Source: Microvirga sp.
GTDB lineage: Bacteria > Pseudomonadota > Alphaproteobacteria > Rhizobiales > Beijerinckiaceae
Direction: 5' to 3'
NCBI GenBank assembly: GCA_029266525.1
Contig: JAQSWQ010000045.1
Coordinates: 1 to 43,561 of the forward strand
DNA length: 43,561 bases
This document shows positions 34,710-43,329 of the stretch, in pieces. Numbering within the stretch: the first letter of the stretch is position 1; the number at the start of each line of letters is the position of its first letter. A program made the position numbers and the translations under genes. The notes under the pieces were generated by a model. That model made no database searches. It was given only the letters and a program-made list of their open reading frames with translations, and had not been told where the DNA came from.

Positions 34710-36128
34710 ATGCTGACCCGACCGAGCCACCAGCCCAACGTCCACGCGCTCCCCGGCAGCTCGTTCGGCGCGCCGTCGAGTGCCGGGCTGTTCGACCTGC
34801 GCGAGTTCGTCTCCCGACTTCGCCGCCGGGTGCGCGTCATCGCCCTGACCGCGGCGGCCATCATCGCGCTCGCCGTGCTCGCACTCGCCATCATCAGCCC
34901 GCGCTACACCGCCACTGCGATCCTTCTCGCAGACCCGCGCCAGCAGCGGGTGGTGACGTCCGAAGCGGTCCTCGCGGGCATCGGCTCCGATGCCGCGGCG
35001 GTCGAGAGCCAGGTCGAGCTCATCGCTTCGCGGGCGCTCGCGCAGCGCGTCGTCGGCAACCTCGGGCTGGGTCAGGACCCGGAATTCGCCCCGGGAGGCC
35101 TGCTCGGTGGCGCCGTCGACGCGGCGGCCGCATTGTTCGGCATCTCTCGCGAGAAGGACGAGCAGAAGCGGCTCGAAGAGATCGTCGACCGCTTCCAGGA
35201 AGCCCTAAAGGTACAGCGCCGCGGCCTGACCTACGTGCTCGAGGTCTCCTTCTCCTCACGCGATCCCAGCAAGGCGGCACGGATCACCAACGCGGTCACC
35301 GAGGCCTATCTCGCCGACCAGATCGGCGCGAAGTACGACGCGACCTTCCGCGCGAGCGGATGGCTCAACGAGCGCCTCACGGAACTGCGGAACACCGTGC
35401 GGGAGGCCGAGCAGGCGGTCGAGCGTTACAAAACCGAGAACAACATCATCGACCTGGGCGCCGGCCAGACGCTGAACGAGCGTCAGATCTCAGAACTCAA
35501 TCAGCAGCTCATTCTCGCCCGCGCCCGCACGGCCGAGGCGCGGGCGCGGCTCGATCAGGTTCGGCAGCTTTCCTCCCGCGCGGGACCGACCGGGAGCATG
35601 ACGGAGGCGCTGCAGTCGAACGTGATCGCCAACCTGCGCGCCCAACACGCGCAGCTCGCGAGCGCCGAAGCGGATCTGCGCGCGAGCTACGGCGAGCGTC
35701 ATCCCACGCTCGCGAACATCCGGGCGCAGCTCGCGAAGGTCGGCAATCAGATCGACATCGAGGTGGCGCGCATCGCCAGCGGCTTGCGCAACGAGTACGA
35801 GGCGGCCCGAACCCGCGAGGAATCGCTCGAGGCGAGCCTGACGGGCCTGAAGGACCAGTCCGCCGGCATCGGCAAGGCGATGGTGCGCCTGCGCGAGCTC
35901 GAGCGCGAAGCTCAGGCAAGCCGGGCGGTGTTCGAGCAGTTCCTGCTACGTTTCCGGGAGACAAGCGAGCAGCAGAGCCTGCAGAAGGCCGACGTTCGCA
36001 TCATCTCGCCGGCGGCCCCGCCCTCTCGTCCGAGCCAGCCCAAGACCGCGCTGATCCTCGTCGTCGCGGCGATCGGCGGCTTGGTCGCCGGCGTCGGGCT
36101 CGCGGCGTTCCTCGAGGAAATGCGCTAG
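34710..36128 (+). CDS. Wzz/GumC-type polysaccharide co-polymerase
   Basis: A 472-residue inner-membrane protein that sets chain length and links polymerisation to export. Two membrane helices flank a large periplasmic part: TM1 about 43-63 and TM2 about 447-467. The Wzz domain is at 30-130; coiled-coil rich sequence runs from 160 to 400; the GNVR-type ending FEQFLLRFRETSEQQSLQ with PAAPPSRPSQPK precedes TM2. No BY-kinase domain follows, so it is the kinase-less GumC form, and no separate kinase is present in the window. The ATG is preceded by GGAAACGCAGG. Confidence 0.9.
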   Translation: MLTRPSHQPNVHALPGSSFGAPSSAGLFDLREFVSRLRRRVRVIALTAAAIIALAVLALAIISPRYTATAILLADPRQQRVVTSEAVLAGIGSDAAAVESQVELIASRALAQRVVGNLGLGQDPEFAPGGLLGGAVDAAAALFGISREKDEQKRLEEIVDRFQEALKVQRRGLTYVLEVSFSSRDPSKAARITNAVTEAYLADQIGAKYDATFRASGWLNERLTELRNTVREAEQAVERYKTENNIIDLGAGQTLNERQISELNQQLILARARTAEARARLDQVRQLSSRAGPTGSMTEALQSNVIANLRAQHAQLASAEADLRASYGERHPTLANIRAQLAKVGNQIDIEVARIASGLRNEYEAARTREESLEASLTGLKDQSAGIGKAMVRLRELEREAQASRAVFEQFLLRFRETSEQQSLQKADVRIISPAAPPSRPSQPKTALILVVAAIGGLVAGVGLAAFLEEMR

Positions 36129-36195
36129 GGGCTTCCCTCCGGCCCCTTCGAACCCGGCTGTAGAACGGGTCCGGGATGAGCGCCTGAAGGGTTCG

Positions 36196-37374
36196 CTAAG
36201 AATGCTCTGGCAAAGGAAGGGGGCTTGATCCTGGGTAGCTCAGCGGTAGAGCAGACGGTTGTTTCCCGTCAGGTCGATGGTTCGAATCCATTCCCCAGGA
36301 GCCACCTGCCCAGCGCCGAACCACCTTCTCCACCCAAGGGAGCGCCAGGGCGCGGCCGGCCGCCGCACCGATCGCGCTGCCGCTCGCCCAACTGCTCGAT
36401 AGAGGCGTCGTGCCGGCGCCGAAGAGCTTCTTGTAGCCCTCGTCGCCGATCGTGAGGTCGAAATGACGCTCGCCGCGCTCGATGCAGTCGCGGATGACGT
36501 CCTCCATGCACAGCAGCCCGGGCGAGAAGCGCTTGGAATCGCGCTGGTCGAACCCGCTCAGCACGACGAGGAAGGTCCCGGCATGCGCGAGGCCGAAGGC
36601 GGCGGCGATCAGGTCATCGTCGAGCCACAGAGCGTAGGTGCGCGCTTGCGCGGCGCCCGCACCGTCCTTCGCGACTCCCAGGTAGAAATCGAAAGCGGCC
36701 GGGTTCTGCATCGCGTCCTTGCCGTCGTGGAATCGTTCCCAACGGAAGTCGCGCATTTCCGCGAAGACATCGGCGATGCCGGCATGCTCCTCGACCACCT
36801 CGAAGCGCACGGATCCGGCGCGAGCGAGCTGCCGACGCTTCTTGTCGAGCTGCTTGCGCAAGGAGCCGTCCATGCGGGCAAGGCGCCATTTCGGAAAATC
36901 CAGGTCGAGAGCGACCGAGTAGGAGCTGACCTCCTGATGGGAAATCGAGCGTGCGCCGAGAAATTCGGTCAGCGGCAGGAAATCCCGCGAAAGCTTGGTG
37001 AGGCGCAGCAGGTCGAACGGCCGCAGCGCCGCCATCACTCGCGCGCGCCAGGCGGTGTTCGAAACCAGAACCGCGATATCCTCGCGCCGGCACACCGGGG
37101 CGCCGTAGTCGGACACGCCGAAATCGACGAATTCCACCACCTTCAGCGCGCCGGGCCGCCGGCGCACCAGCGGCAGGACCATCAGAAGGCGCCCGCTCTG
37201 ATTCCGGACCGTGACGACGAGCCGTTCGGCGCGGCAATCGCTCAGCAAGCGCGAGGAATAGAGGTGCTCGAGCCAGACCGGAGCCTGGAAGGCGGTCGCT
37301 TGCGAGTCCGCGAAAAGCGCTCGGTATTCCCCGGAGAGAAAAGAAAAGTCCTGCTCGACCTGAACCTTGAACAT
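36196..37374 (-). CDS. CelD/BcsL-like GNAT acyltransferase
   Basis: A 392-residue protein of the Acetyltransf_6 (CelD/BcsL, FemAB-like) group common in cellulose and exopolysaccharide loci, thought to acylate sugars or act on cell-envelope intermediates. The first GNAT half is seen at about 25-150; the second includes SLRKQLDKKRRQLAR (about 182-196) and the core YALWLDDDLIAAAFGLAHAG (in part) to FDLTIGDEGYKKLFGA (about 315-330). I chose ATG 37374. The frame reads through the antisense strand of a tRNA gene at its 3' end, so its last 25-36 residues are encoded there and may not be ancestral. It is alone on the minus strand between tRNA-Asn and the FAD gene. Confidence 0.78.
   Translation of the reverse strand: MFKVQVEQDFSFLSGEYRALFADSQATAFQAPVWLEHLYSSRLLSDCRAERLVVTVRNQSGRLLMVLPLVRRRPGALKVVEFVDFGVSDYGAPVCRREDIAVLVSNTAWRARVMAALRPFDLLRLTKLSRDFLPLTEFLGARSISHQEVSSYSVALDLDFPKWRLARMDGSLRKQLDKKRRQLARAGSVRFEVVEEHAGIADVFAEMRDFRWERFHDGKDAMQNPAAFDFYLGVAKDGAGAAQARTYALWLDDDLIAAAFGLAHAGTFLVVLSGFDQRDSKRFSPGLLCMEDVIRDCIERGERHFDLTIGDEGYKKLFGAGTTPLSSSWASGSAIGAAAGRALALPWVEKVVRRWAGGSWGMDSNHRPDGKQPSALPLSYPGSSPLPLPEHS
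36229..36304 (+). tRNA. tRNA-Asn(GTT), unusual anticodon loop and T-arm
   Basis: A full cloverleaf: acceptor TCCTGGG with CCCAGGA, D-arm GCTC/GAGC, anticodon stem GACGG/CCGTC, T-arm GATGG/CCAT(T)C with loop TTCGAAT, discriminator G and encoded CCA. The body matches alphaproteobacterial tRNA-Asn, and GTT is at 36261-36263. Odd points: the loop reads TTGTTTC with T at position 37, where tRNA-Asn normally has a modified A, and there is one extra base in the T-stem (76 instead of the usual 75 bases for this D-loop). It may be a second, diverging copy. It lies antisense to the 3' end of the acyltransferase gene. Confidence 0.7.
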
Positions 37375-37604
37375 CGATCGGACCCAAAGTGCCGTCGTGA
37401 GCCGTTCCCGCGCAGGGCGAGACCGGCGCGCGCTCGTCGAGCTGTCGGGCCACCATAGACAAAACGGTCTTTGCAACAAGTTTAGAGCCGCGCCGCGCGA
37501 GGGGAAATGAAGATGAAGTGAGCGTTTAACCTAAACGGACCATTTGGATAGTCACATCGTGAGGCATCGAGTACGTAGTTGCTCCATTGTGCGCGGGAGG
37601 CTCG

Positions 37605-38897
37605 ATGCAAACCGTTTTGGAGGCTAAGGGGCACCCGCTCCCCACCGAAAAAGAAACGCGCCGGGGCAGCTCCGCCGCTCCCCGCGAGGCCGACGTCGCC
37701 ATCATCGGCGCCGGGCTGAGCGGCTCCCTTGCCGCGACCGTCCTCGCCCGCGCCGGCATCCGCGTGAGCCTCGTCGACGTTCACGCGAACCAGGCGCCCG
37801 ATTTCCGGGTCGAGAAGATCGCCGGGGACCAAGTCACCCTGCTGCGCCGTCTCGGCCTGCTCGAGCGCTTCGCCGCCGCTTCGACCCGCGTCGACGAGAT
37901 CATCAACGCGGCCCACGGCCGCGTGCTCGACCGTACCCTCGGCGAGCACTACAGCATCCTCTACCCCGAGATCGTGAAGGTCGCGCGCGACGCCATTTCG
38001 TCCGAGGTGGAGTTCATCGTCGGCCGCGTCTCCGACCTTACCTCGACCCCCACCAGGCAGCGCGTCGCGCTCTCGAACGGCGAGGTCCTGAACCCGCGGC
38101 TCGTCGTGCTCGCGACCGGCCAAGGCGACACGCTGCGCCAGAAGCTCGGCATCGAGCGGCGGGTCGCCTTCCCGAAGCACTCGCTCAGCTTCGGCTTCAC
38201 CATCATGCGCTCCGACGGCGAGAGATTTCCGTTCCCGGCACTGACCTACTACGGCGAGCGCCTCAGCGACGGCATCGACTATCTGACCTTTCTACCCTTG
38301 GGCGCCTCGATGCGGTGCAACTTGTTCACCTTCTGCGATCACCGTGACGAGTGGGCGCGACAGTTCAGGCAAGATCCCAAGTCGACGCTGCTCGGCGTGC
38401 TACCCGGGTTGCGGTCGTTCCTGCCGGAATTCGACGTGGTCGGAAAAGCCCAGCTCTTCGTGATGGACCTGAGCATGGTCGAAAATCATCGGCAGGCCGG
38501 CGTGGTGCTGATCGGCGACGCCTTCCAGACCTCCTGCCCCGCGGCCGGCACGGGCGTCAGCCGCCTCCTCGTCGACGTGGACCAGTTGTGCAACGTGCAC
38601 ATCCCGAACTGGCTCGCGACGCCCGGCATGGGCGCCGAAAGGATCTCGCAGTTCTACGACGATCCGGTGAAGCGCAGGAGCGACGAGCAGGCCTTGAAGG
38701 CCGCGCATTACCGGCGTTCGCTCACCGTCGACACAAGCCTGCCCTGGAAGCTGCGCCGGGGCGGGCCGCAGCTTGCTGCGGCGGCGAACGTTCGGCTGGA
38801 TCGACAACCGGCTCCATTCGTTTTGGCAGGCCGCGTGAGGACCGTCGTCAACACCACAGGGCCCGCTCGGCCGGCACAGAGCGGGGCCGTTGCGTGA
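37605..38897 (+). CDS. FAD-dependent oxidoreductase (PHBH-like) in the polysaccharide locus
   Basis: A 430-residue flavoprotein. The dinucleotide-binding motif AIIGAGLSGSLAA is at about 33-45, the ATG (Ala-Thr-Gly) motif VVLATGQGD about 165-173, and the FAD-binding GD motif VVLIGDAFQTSCPAAGTGV about 300-318. This layout suits the PHBH/halogenase/squalene-epoxidase group. The substrate is unknown; a role in tailoring a polyprenyl or sugar intermediate is conjecture. GGGAGG before the ATG at 37605 fixes the start. The stop overlaps the start of the flippase gene by four bases (GTGA). Confidence 0.78.
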   Translation: MQTVLEAKGHPLPTEKETRRGSSAAPREADVAIIGAGLSGSLAATVLARAGIRVSLVDVHANQAPDFRVEKIAGDQVTLLRRLGLLERFAAASTRVDEIINAAHGRVLDRTLGEHYSILYPEIVKVARDAISSEVEFIVGRVSDLTSTPTRQRVALSNGEVLNPRLVVLATGQGDTLRQKLGIERRVAFPKHSLSFGFTIMRSDGERFPFPALTYYGERLSDGIDYLTFLPLGASMRCNLFTFCDHRDEWARQFRQDPKSTLLGVLPGLRSFLPEFDVVGKAQLFVMDLSMVENHRQAGVVLIGDAFQTSCPAAGTGVSRLLVDVDQLCNVHIPNWLATPGMGAERISQFYDDPVKRRSDEQALKAAHYRRSLTVDTSLPWKLRRGGPQLAAAANVRLDRQPAPFVLAGRVRTVVNTTGPARPAQSGAVA

Positions 38898-39742
38898 TCG
38901 CGAACGAAGCCCCCGCCTTGCGGAACGACGGCGCGGCGCTCGAGCACGCGCAACGCTCCGCCGCAACCGTTTTCGCGATCCGGATCGCCGGGGCGGCGCT
39001 GGCCTACGGCACCCAGGTTCTGCTCGCGCGGCTGATGGGCCGGGCCGGCTACGGCGTCTTCGCCATCGCCTGGGTCTGGACCCTGATCCTCGGCCATGTG
39101 TCGCTGCTCGGCCTCTCGCAATCGGTCTGCCGCTGGATTCCGGCCTACCGCGCGCGCGGCGAGATCGAGCGGGCACGCGGCTTCCTGTTCTGGGGCGCCG
39201 CGGTGTCCCTCGTCAGTGCGATGGCGATATCGCTCGTCGGCGCTCTCGCGCTCTGGTTTGCGCAGGACTTCCTCGCACAAACCTATCTCGCCATCGTGCC
39301 GCCCTTCATCTTCCGCCAAGGCCTGATCGGGATCCACGCGACGCTGCGGGAGCTCACGCGCAGGACGGCCATCCTCACGAGCCTCGCCACCGCCGGGCTC
39401 GGCGGCGGATTGCTGCTCGTCGCGCCGATGTTGCTCGACCTGTTCGGGCCGGGCTTCAACGCGAGCTTTCCGGTGCTTGCGATCCTGGTCATCGGCACCG
39501 CGCTGCAGACCCTGCTCGGCCCGGCCGAGGATCTACTCAACATGCTCGGCGCGGCGCGCGACTGCGCCATCATTTCCTTGTGCGCGCTCATCGCCGCCAT
39601 CGTTCTCGGCGTGATCCTCATGCCGACGTTCGGAATGCTGGGCGGAGCGACCGCCATGATGCTTGCCTCGGTCGGGCGGGCGCTGGCGCTTGCCATCGCG
39701 GTCCGGATCCGCTTCGGCGTGAAGACGCACGTCTTCGCCTAG
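38894..39742 (+). CDS. Shortened Wzx-like polysaccharide flippase
   Basis: A 282-residue membrane protein. Its first ~110 residues (ATVFAIRIAGAALAYGTQVLLARLMG; GYGVFAIAWVW; YRARGEIERARGF) are the normal N-terminal end of an oligosaccharide flippase. Its last ~130 (LFGPGFNASFPVLAILVIG; LLNMLGAARD) are the normal C-terminal part. The usual middle, roughly 150-190 residues with the second pair of helix bundles, is missing with the frame kept, near residues 130-165. Family members normally have 420-480 residues and 12-14 helices; here about 8 remain. Starts with GTG coupled to the FAD gene. Either non-functional or an in-frame deletion or assembly collapse. Confidence 0.68.
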   Translation: MIANEAPALRNDGAALEHAQRSAATVFAIRIAGAALAYGTQVLLARLMGRAGYGVFAIAWVWTLILGHVSLLGLSQSVCRWIPAYRARGEIERARGFLFWGAAVSLVSAMAISLVGALALWFAQDFLAQTYLAIVPPFIFRQGLIGIHATLRELTRRTAILTSLATAGLGGGLLLVAPMLLDLFGPGFNASFPVLAILVIGTALQTLLGPAEDLLNMLGAARDCAIISLCALIAAIVLGVILMPTFGMLGGATAMMLASVGRALALAIAVRIRFGVKTHVFA

Positions 39743-39775
39743 CCTAGAAAACCGCGAGCGGGCGCGCGAACCGCC

Positions 39776-40955
39776 TCAGCGGTCGATCAAGGCGCCGGCG
39801 ATCCGAGGGTCCACGGTCTCGACGCCGTCCCGCCGCTTCACGAAGCCAAAGCCGTCCGCATAGTCCCAATGGGTCCAGCCGAAGCAGAAGCGCTCGGCGG
39901 CGGAGCGCACAGCGTGGATCCACTCGGCCCGGGCGGCCGGGCTCGCCTCGAACGACAGGGCGCCGAACTCGTTGACGATGACGGGGCGGCGGTGTCGCAG
40001 CGCCCATTGCGCCACGCCGGCGAACGCCGCCTCGATCCTTTGTGGCGTCCAGGGCGTGCGAAAATCCTTCAGCACCGTCGCCGCCGAGCCCGCGCGGCCT
40101 TCGCGGGCGAGCCGCCGCAGCTCCGGCTCGACATCCGTCAAAGCCGCCGGAAACGGAATGCCGCGGACGAACGCGAGCGGCTCGGTCGACCAGGTCATGC
40201 CCTGGTGCGTGAAGGACATCGGATCGTAGTAGTGCACTGCATAGATGACATTGCGGTCGGCGAGCGGCGCGAGCGCCTGCCAGGGCTTCGATCCGCTGAA
40301 AATTGGCGGGACCGTAGATGAGCGTATGGCGCGGCGCGACCTCGCGGATCGCCGCCGCGAGCCGCGGCCCCTGATCGTTCCATGCGCCCGTGGGCAGGTT
40401 CGGCTCGTTCAGCACCTCGAAGAACACCCGATCGGGCGGCTCGTGGCGGTAACGGGCCGCGACGCGTTGCCAGACCTCGCGCAGGATGCCGGCCCCGTGT
40501 GCCGGATCGTCCCGGTGAGCTCGGTTGAATTTCTCGCCCGGGTGCATGTCGATCGAGACGGCGAACCCGAGCCGCAGGATCGCTGCCACGGCGCGGTCGA
40601 TCCCGGCGAACTTGCGCTCGATGGCGAAGGGCTCGGCGAAGGCCGGGCTCAAATCCTCCGGCCGGATCGGCAGGCGGATGTGGCGAAAGCCGCGTTGCCG
40701 AAGCTCCCGCAGCGTCTCTTCTTGCGGCGGCCGCGCCGGCTCCTCGTTGGTCCAGCCCGGAATGGAGAAGCCGCTCTGCAAGGCAGCGAGGCGCTGCGCG
40801 GGCACGCCGCTCTCCGCTTGCGCCGCGCAGACGGCTTCGCGCGGGATAGCGGACTGCGGCGTCTGCGCAGCGGCGGCGTCGCCGGCGAGCAGGCCCGCGA
40901 CGGCTGCACAGGTCAAAGGGCCTCGGCGGCGCGAGGCGCTACGGCGCAATCTCAC
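39776..40955 (-). pseudogene. GH5-family glycosidase with one-base frameshift
   Basis: A secreted GH5 (cellulase-like) enzyme of about 393 residues if repaired. Frame one holds a signal peptide (residues 1-30), HIRLPIRPEDL, the acid/base motif VFFEVLNEPN, and APRHTLIYGPANF. Frame two resumes with SGSKPWQALAPLADRNVIYAVHYYDP and includes the nucleophile PVIVNEFGALS and CFGWTHWDYADGFG. The shift is at the run AAAA (40299-40302, TTTT on the coding strand): removing one base restores a perfect join. Thus it is either a homopolymer sequencing error or a recent mutation. The GTG start has GGGAGGAG seven bases upstream. Such enzymes trim exopolysaccharide in the periplasm. Confidence 0.88.
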
Positions 40956-40966
40956 GAGTACTCCTC

Positions 40967-40996
40967 CCTTCCCTCGGCGTGCCTTCCCTCGGCGTG
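40967..40996 (-). repeat. Perfect 15-base tandem duplication before the GH5 gene
   Basis: CCTTCCCTCGGCGTG occurs twice, at 40967-40981 and 40982-40996, directly upstream of the Shine-Dalgarno of the GH5 gene. On the transcript each unit carries a purine-rich GAGGGAAGG, so the leader holds extra ribosome-binding-like sequence. Confidence 0.85.
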
Positions 40997-41139
40997 TCGC
41001 TCCGGGACGGATGCGCGTTCCGGCTCTCGGTGTGCAAGAGCGACGCCGTTCGTCATCGGTCCGGGCGCTGCCGAAGCCCGTCGTGCTGTCGCAACTTGGG
41101 ACGTTTCCGCTGGCACGTTGTTAGCAGCCCTGCCGTTGC

Positions 41140-42567
41140 ATGAACCAACTGCAGCGCATCGAGGGAGGCCGCAGGCTCGCGGGCTTGCGGCTGGCCGGCG
41201 CCGCCTGGCGCGCCTTCGGGCCGGCGGCCGCCCTGATCGAGCTTTTGCTCGTCGTCGCGATCTCAATCGGCTGCGGCGTCGCCTGGCACGTCGCCTTCCA
41301 TGACGCCGTCGGTGATCTCCTGAATTTCGCCGCGCTCGGCGCCGTCGTCGCCTTGATCTTCATCTCCACGAACGCCTTCATGGGCGATTACGCGCTGCCG
41401 CTCTACATCTCGGCAACGAACCGCATCCGCCGTCCGCTCGCGGCCTGGAACATCGCGTTCCTCTACACGCTCGCGATCAGCTTCATCGCCAAGTCCGCGG
41501 GCGACCTCTCCCGCGGCAATGTGATCCTCCTCTACGTCGGCGGGCTCGGCGCCGTCGTCCTGTGGCGGTGGCTGCTGATCCGCCTTGTCGTGCAGGCGAG
41601 CCGGCGAGGGACGGTCACCGCCCGGCGCGTGCTGATCGTCGGTGAGCGCGACGCGATCCAAACCTTTACCCGGCGGTACCAGCCCTGGAACCTCGGCTTC
41701 GAGATCGTCGGCCAGGCCGTGCTGCATTCGGGCGAGAGCCTCGCACGCGACCTCGACCGCGCCGCCCTTGTCGGCCGCGCGCTCCACCCCGACGACGTCT
41801 TCGTGGTGATGCCTTGGTCGAACACCGAGACCATCGAGCGGGTGGTCGATCGTCTCATGAACCTGCCCGTGTCGATCCACCTCGGGCCGGAGCGCATCCT
41901 GGACCGCTTCGCGAGGGTCGAGATCATCAAGGTCGGCGACATGGCGACGCTTTGCCTCGCGCGCCCGCCGCTCACCTTCCTCGAGGTGATCGCGAAGCGC
42001 ATCTTTGACATCGCGGCGGCTGCAGTCGGCCTCCTCGTGCTCCTGCCTTTCCTGGCGCTCGTCGCCCTGCTCATTCGCCTCGACAGTCCGGGCCCGGCGC
42101 TCTTCCGTCAGCAGCGCTACGGCTTCAACCAGAAGCCGTTCTGGATCTACAAGTTCCGCACCATGAGACTGCACGACGACGAAGAGGTTCGTCAGGCGAC
42201 GCGTGAGGATGATCACGTCACCCGGGTGGGCCGCCATCTGCGGCGGTGGAATGTCGACGAGCTGCCGCAGCTCATCAATGTTCTGTTCGGGGATATGTCT
42301 CTCGTCGGCCCCCGCCCGCACGCCGTGCCGCACAACCAGGCCTTCGAGCGCCGCATCGGCCTCTATGCGCGGCGCCACAACGTGAAGCCGGGCATCACCG
42401 GCTGGGCCCAGGTCAACGGCCTGCGCGGGGTGACCGACACCGACGACAAGATGAGGCGCCGCGTGGAGTTCGACCTTTACTACATCGACAATTGGTCGCT
42501 GAGCCTCGACTTGCAGATCATCGGCCGGACGCTTTTCTCGCGGAAGGCCTATCGCAACGCCTACTGA
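41140..42567 (+). CDS. WcaJ-type undecaprenyl-phosphate sugar phosphotransferase
   Basis: A 475-residue polyisoprenyl-phosphate hexose-1-phosphate transferase that starts the lipid-linked repeat unit. The N-terminal part has about five hydrophobic helices (30-170) and a CoA-binding-like domain ([11 protein letters not shown]). The catalytic C-terminal domain begins [19 protein letters not shown], with [39 protein letters not shown] and [15 protein letters not shown], all typical. The length is normal. It is the likely first enzyme of the pathway encoded leftwards from here, and it ends three bases from the convergent sigma-factor gene. Confidence 0.93.
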   Translation: MNQLQRIEGGRRLAGLRLAGAAWRAFGPAAALIELLLVVAISIGCGVAWHVAFHDAVGDLLNFAALGAVVALIFISTNAFMGDYALPLYISATNRIRRPLAAWNIAFLYTLAISFIAKSAGDLSRGNVILLYVGGLGAVVLWRWLLIRLVVQASRRGTVTARRVLIVGERDAIQTFTRRYQPWNLGFEIVGQAVLHSGESLARDLDRAALVGRALHPDDVFVVMPWSNTETIERVVDRLMNLPVSIHLGPERILDRFARVEIIKVGDMATLCLARPPLTFLEVIAKRIFDIAAAAVGLLVLLPFLALVALLIRLDSPGPALFRQQRYGFNQKPFWIYKFRTMRLHDDEEVRQATREDDHVTRVGRHLRRWNVDELPQLINVLFGDMSLVGPRPHAVPHNQAFERRIGLYARRHNVKPGITGWAQVNGLRGVTDTDDKMRRRVEFDLYYIDNWSLSLDLQIIGRTLFSRKAYRNAY

Positions 42568-42570
42568 CGA

Positions 42571-43281
42571 TCACCGTCCCCGCATCGCCGCCTTGGTCAG
42601 GCGGTCGGGACCGATCTCCTGCGCGTCGTCGATGCCGAGGATCTGGGCGAGGTGGATGCGGGCCCGGTTCACCCGGCTCTTGATGGTGCCGACCGCGACG
42701 CCGCAGATCCGCGCTGCCTCCTCGTAGGGAAGACCCTCGGCGCCGACCAGGAGCAGCGCCTCGCGCTGATCGTGGCTGAGCTTGGCGAGCGCGGTTCGCA
42801 TGTCCTGGAAATCGAGCTTCGCCACCTGCTCGGGGGCGACCCGCAGGCTCGCCGCGTAGCTGCCGTCGCCATCCTCAACCTCGCGGCGCCGCTTGCGGTA
42901 CTCGGAATGGAAGAGGTTGCGCAGGATGGTGAACAGCCAGGCGTTCAGGTTGGTGCCGGGCTCGAAACGGTCGATGTTCTTCCAGGCCCGCATGATCGTG
43001 TCCTGGACGAGGTCGTCGGCCCGGTCGGGGCTGTTCGAGAGCGAGATCGCAAAGGCGCGCAAGCTCGGGATTGCGGCGAGGAGGGCGTCGCGGATGTCGT
43101 CCGGAACCGCCTTCGGCCCGCCGCCTTGCCAGCGCAGCTCTTCGAGGAGCTTGCGGATGCGCTCCGGCAGCCCTCCGCTCTCGAGTTCCTTGTCGTAGTG
43201 GGCGCGCAGCATCTCACCGAGATGGCGCTGGATGTCGGGCCCGAGAGCAGCCGGGCGGCCGTCGATTTCGAAGTTCTGCAC
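42571..43281 (-). CDS. EcfG-type sigma factor with fused NepR-like N-terminal domain
   Basis: A 236-residue frame. Residues about 12-50 (LGPDIQRHLGEMLRAHYD; SGGLPERIRKLLEEL) match NepR, the anti-sigma factor of the alphaproteobacterial general stress response. From about 60 on the protein is an EcfG/ECF15-like sigma factor: region 2 with SLRAFAISLSNSPDRADDLVQDTIMRAW (in part), NAWLFTILRNLFHSEYRKRRRE, and region 4 with LPYEEAARICGVAVGTIKSRVNRAR. Normally nepR and ecfG are separate adjacent or overlapping genes. Here the frame runs through without a stop, and no ATG, GTG or TTG start is seen between residue 24 and the sigma domain. The GTG at 43281 has GAGGA about five bases upstream. It is 103 bases left of the tRNA-Thr fragment boundary. 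Confidence 0.85.
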   Translation of the reverse strand: MQNFEIDGRPAALGPDIQRHLGEMLRAHYDKELESGGLPERIRKLLEELRWQGGGPKAVPDDIRDALLAAIPSLRAFAISLSNSPDRADDLVQDTIMRAWKNIDRFEPGTNLNAWLFTILRNLFHSEYRKRRREVEDGDGSYAASLRVAPEQVAKLDFQDMRTALAKLSHDQREALLLVGAEGLPYEEAARICGVAVGTIKSRVNRARIHLAQILGIDDAQEIGPDRLTKAAMRGR

Positions 43282-43329
43282 GGGTCCTCGCGAGCGGTCT
43301 CGACCGGCTCCCGGCCACCGCCCCGGAAC

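Noticed and set aside
36128-36176. Inverted sequences after the co-polymerase gene as a terminator
   Set aside because: Stems of five bases (GGGGC/GCCCC and ACCCG/CGGGT) lack a T-tract; too weak to list.
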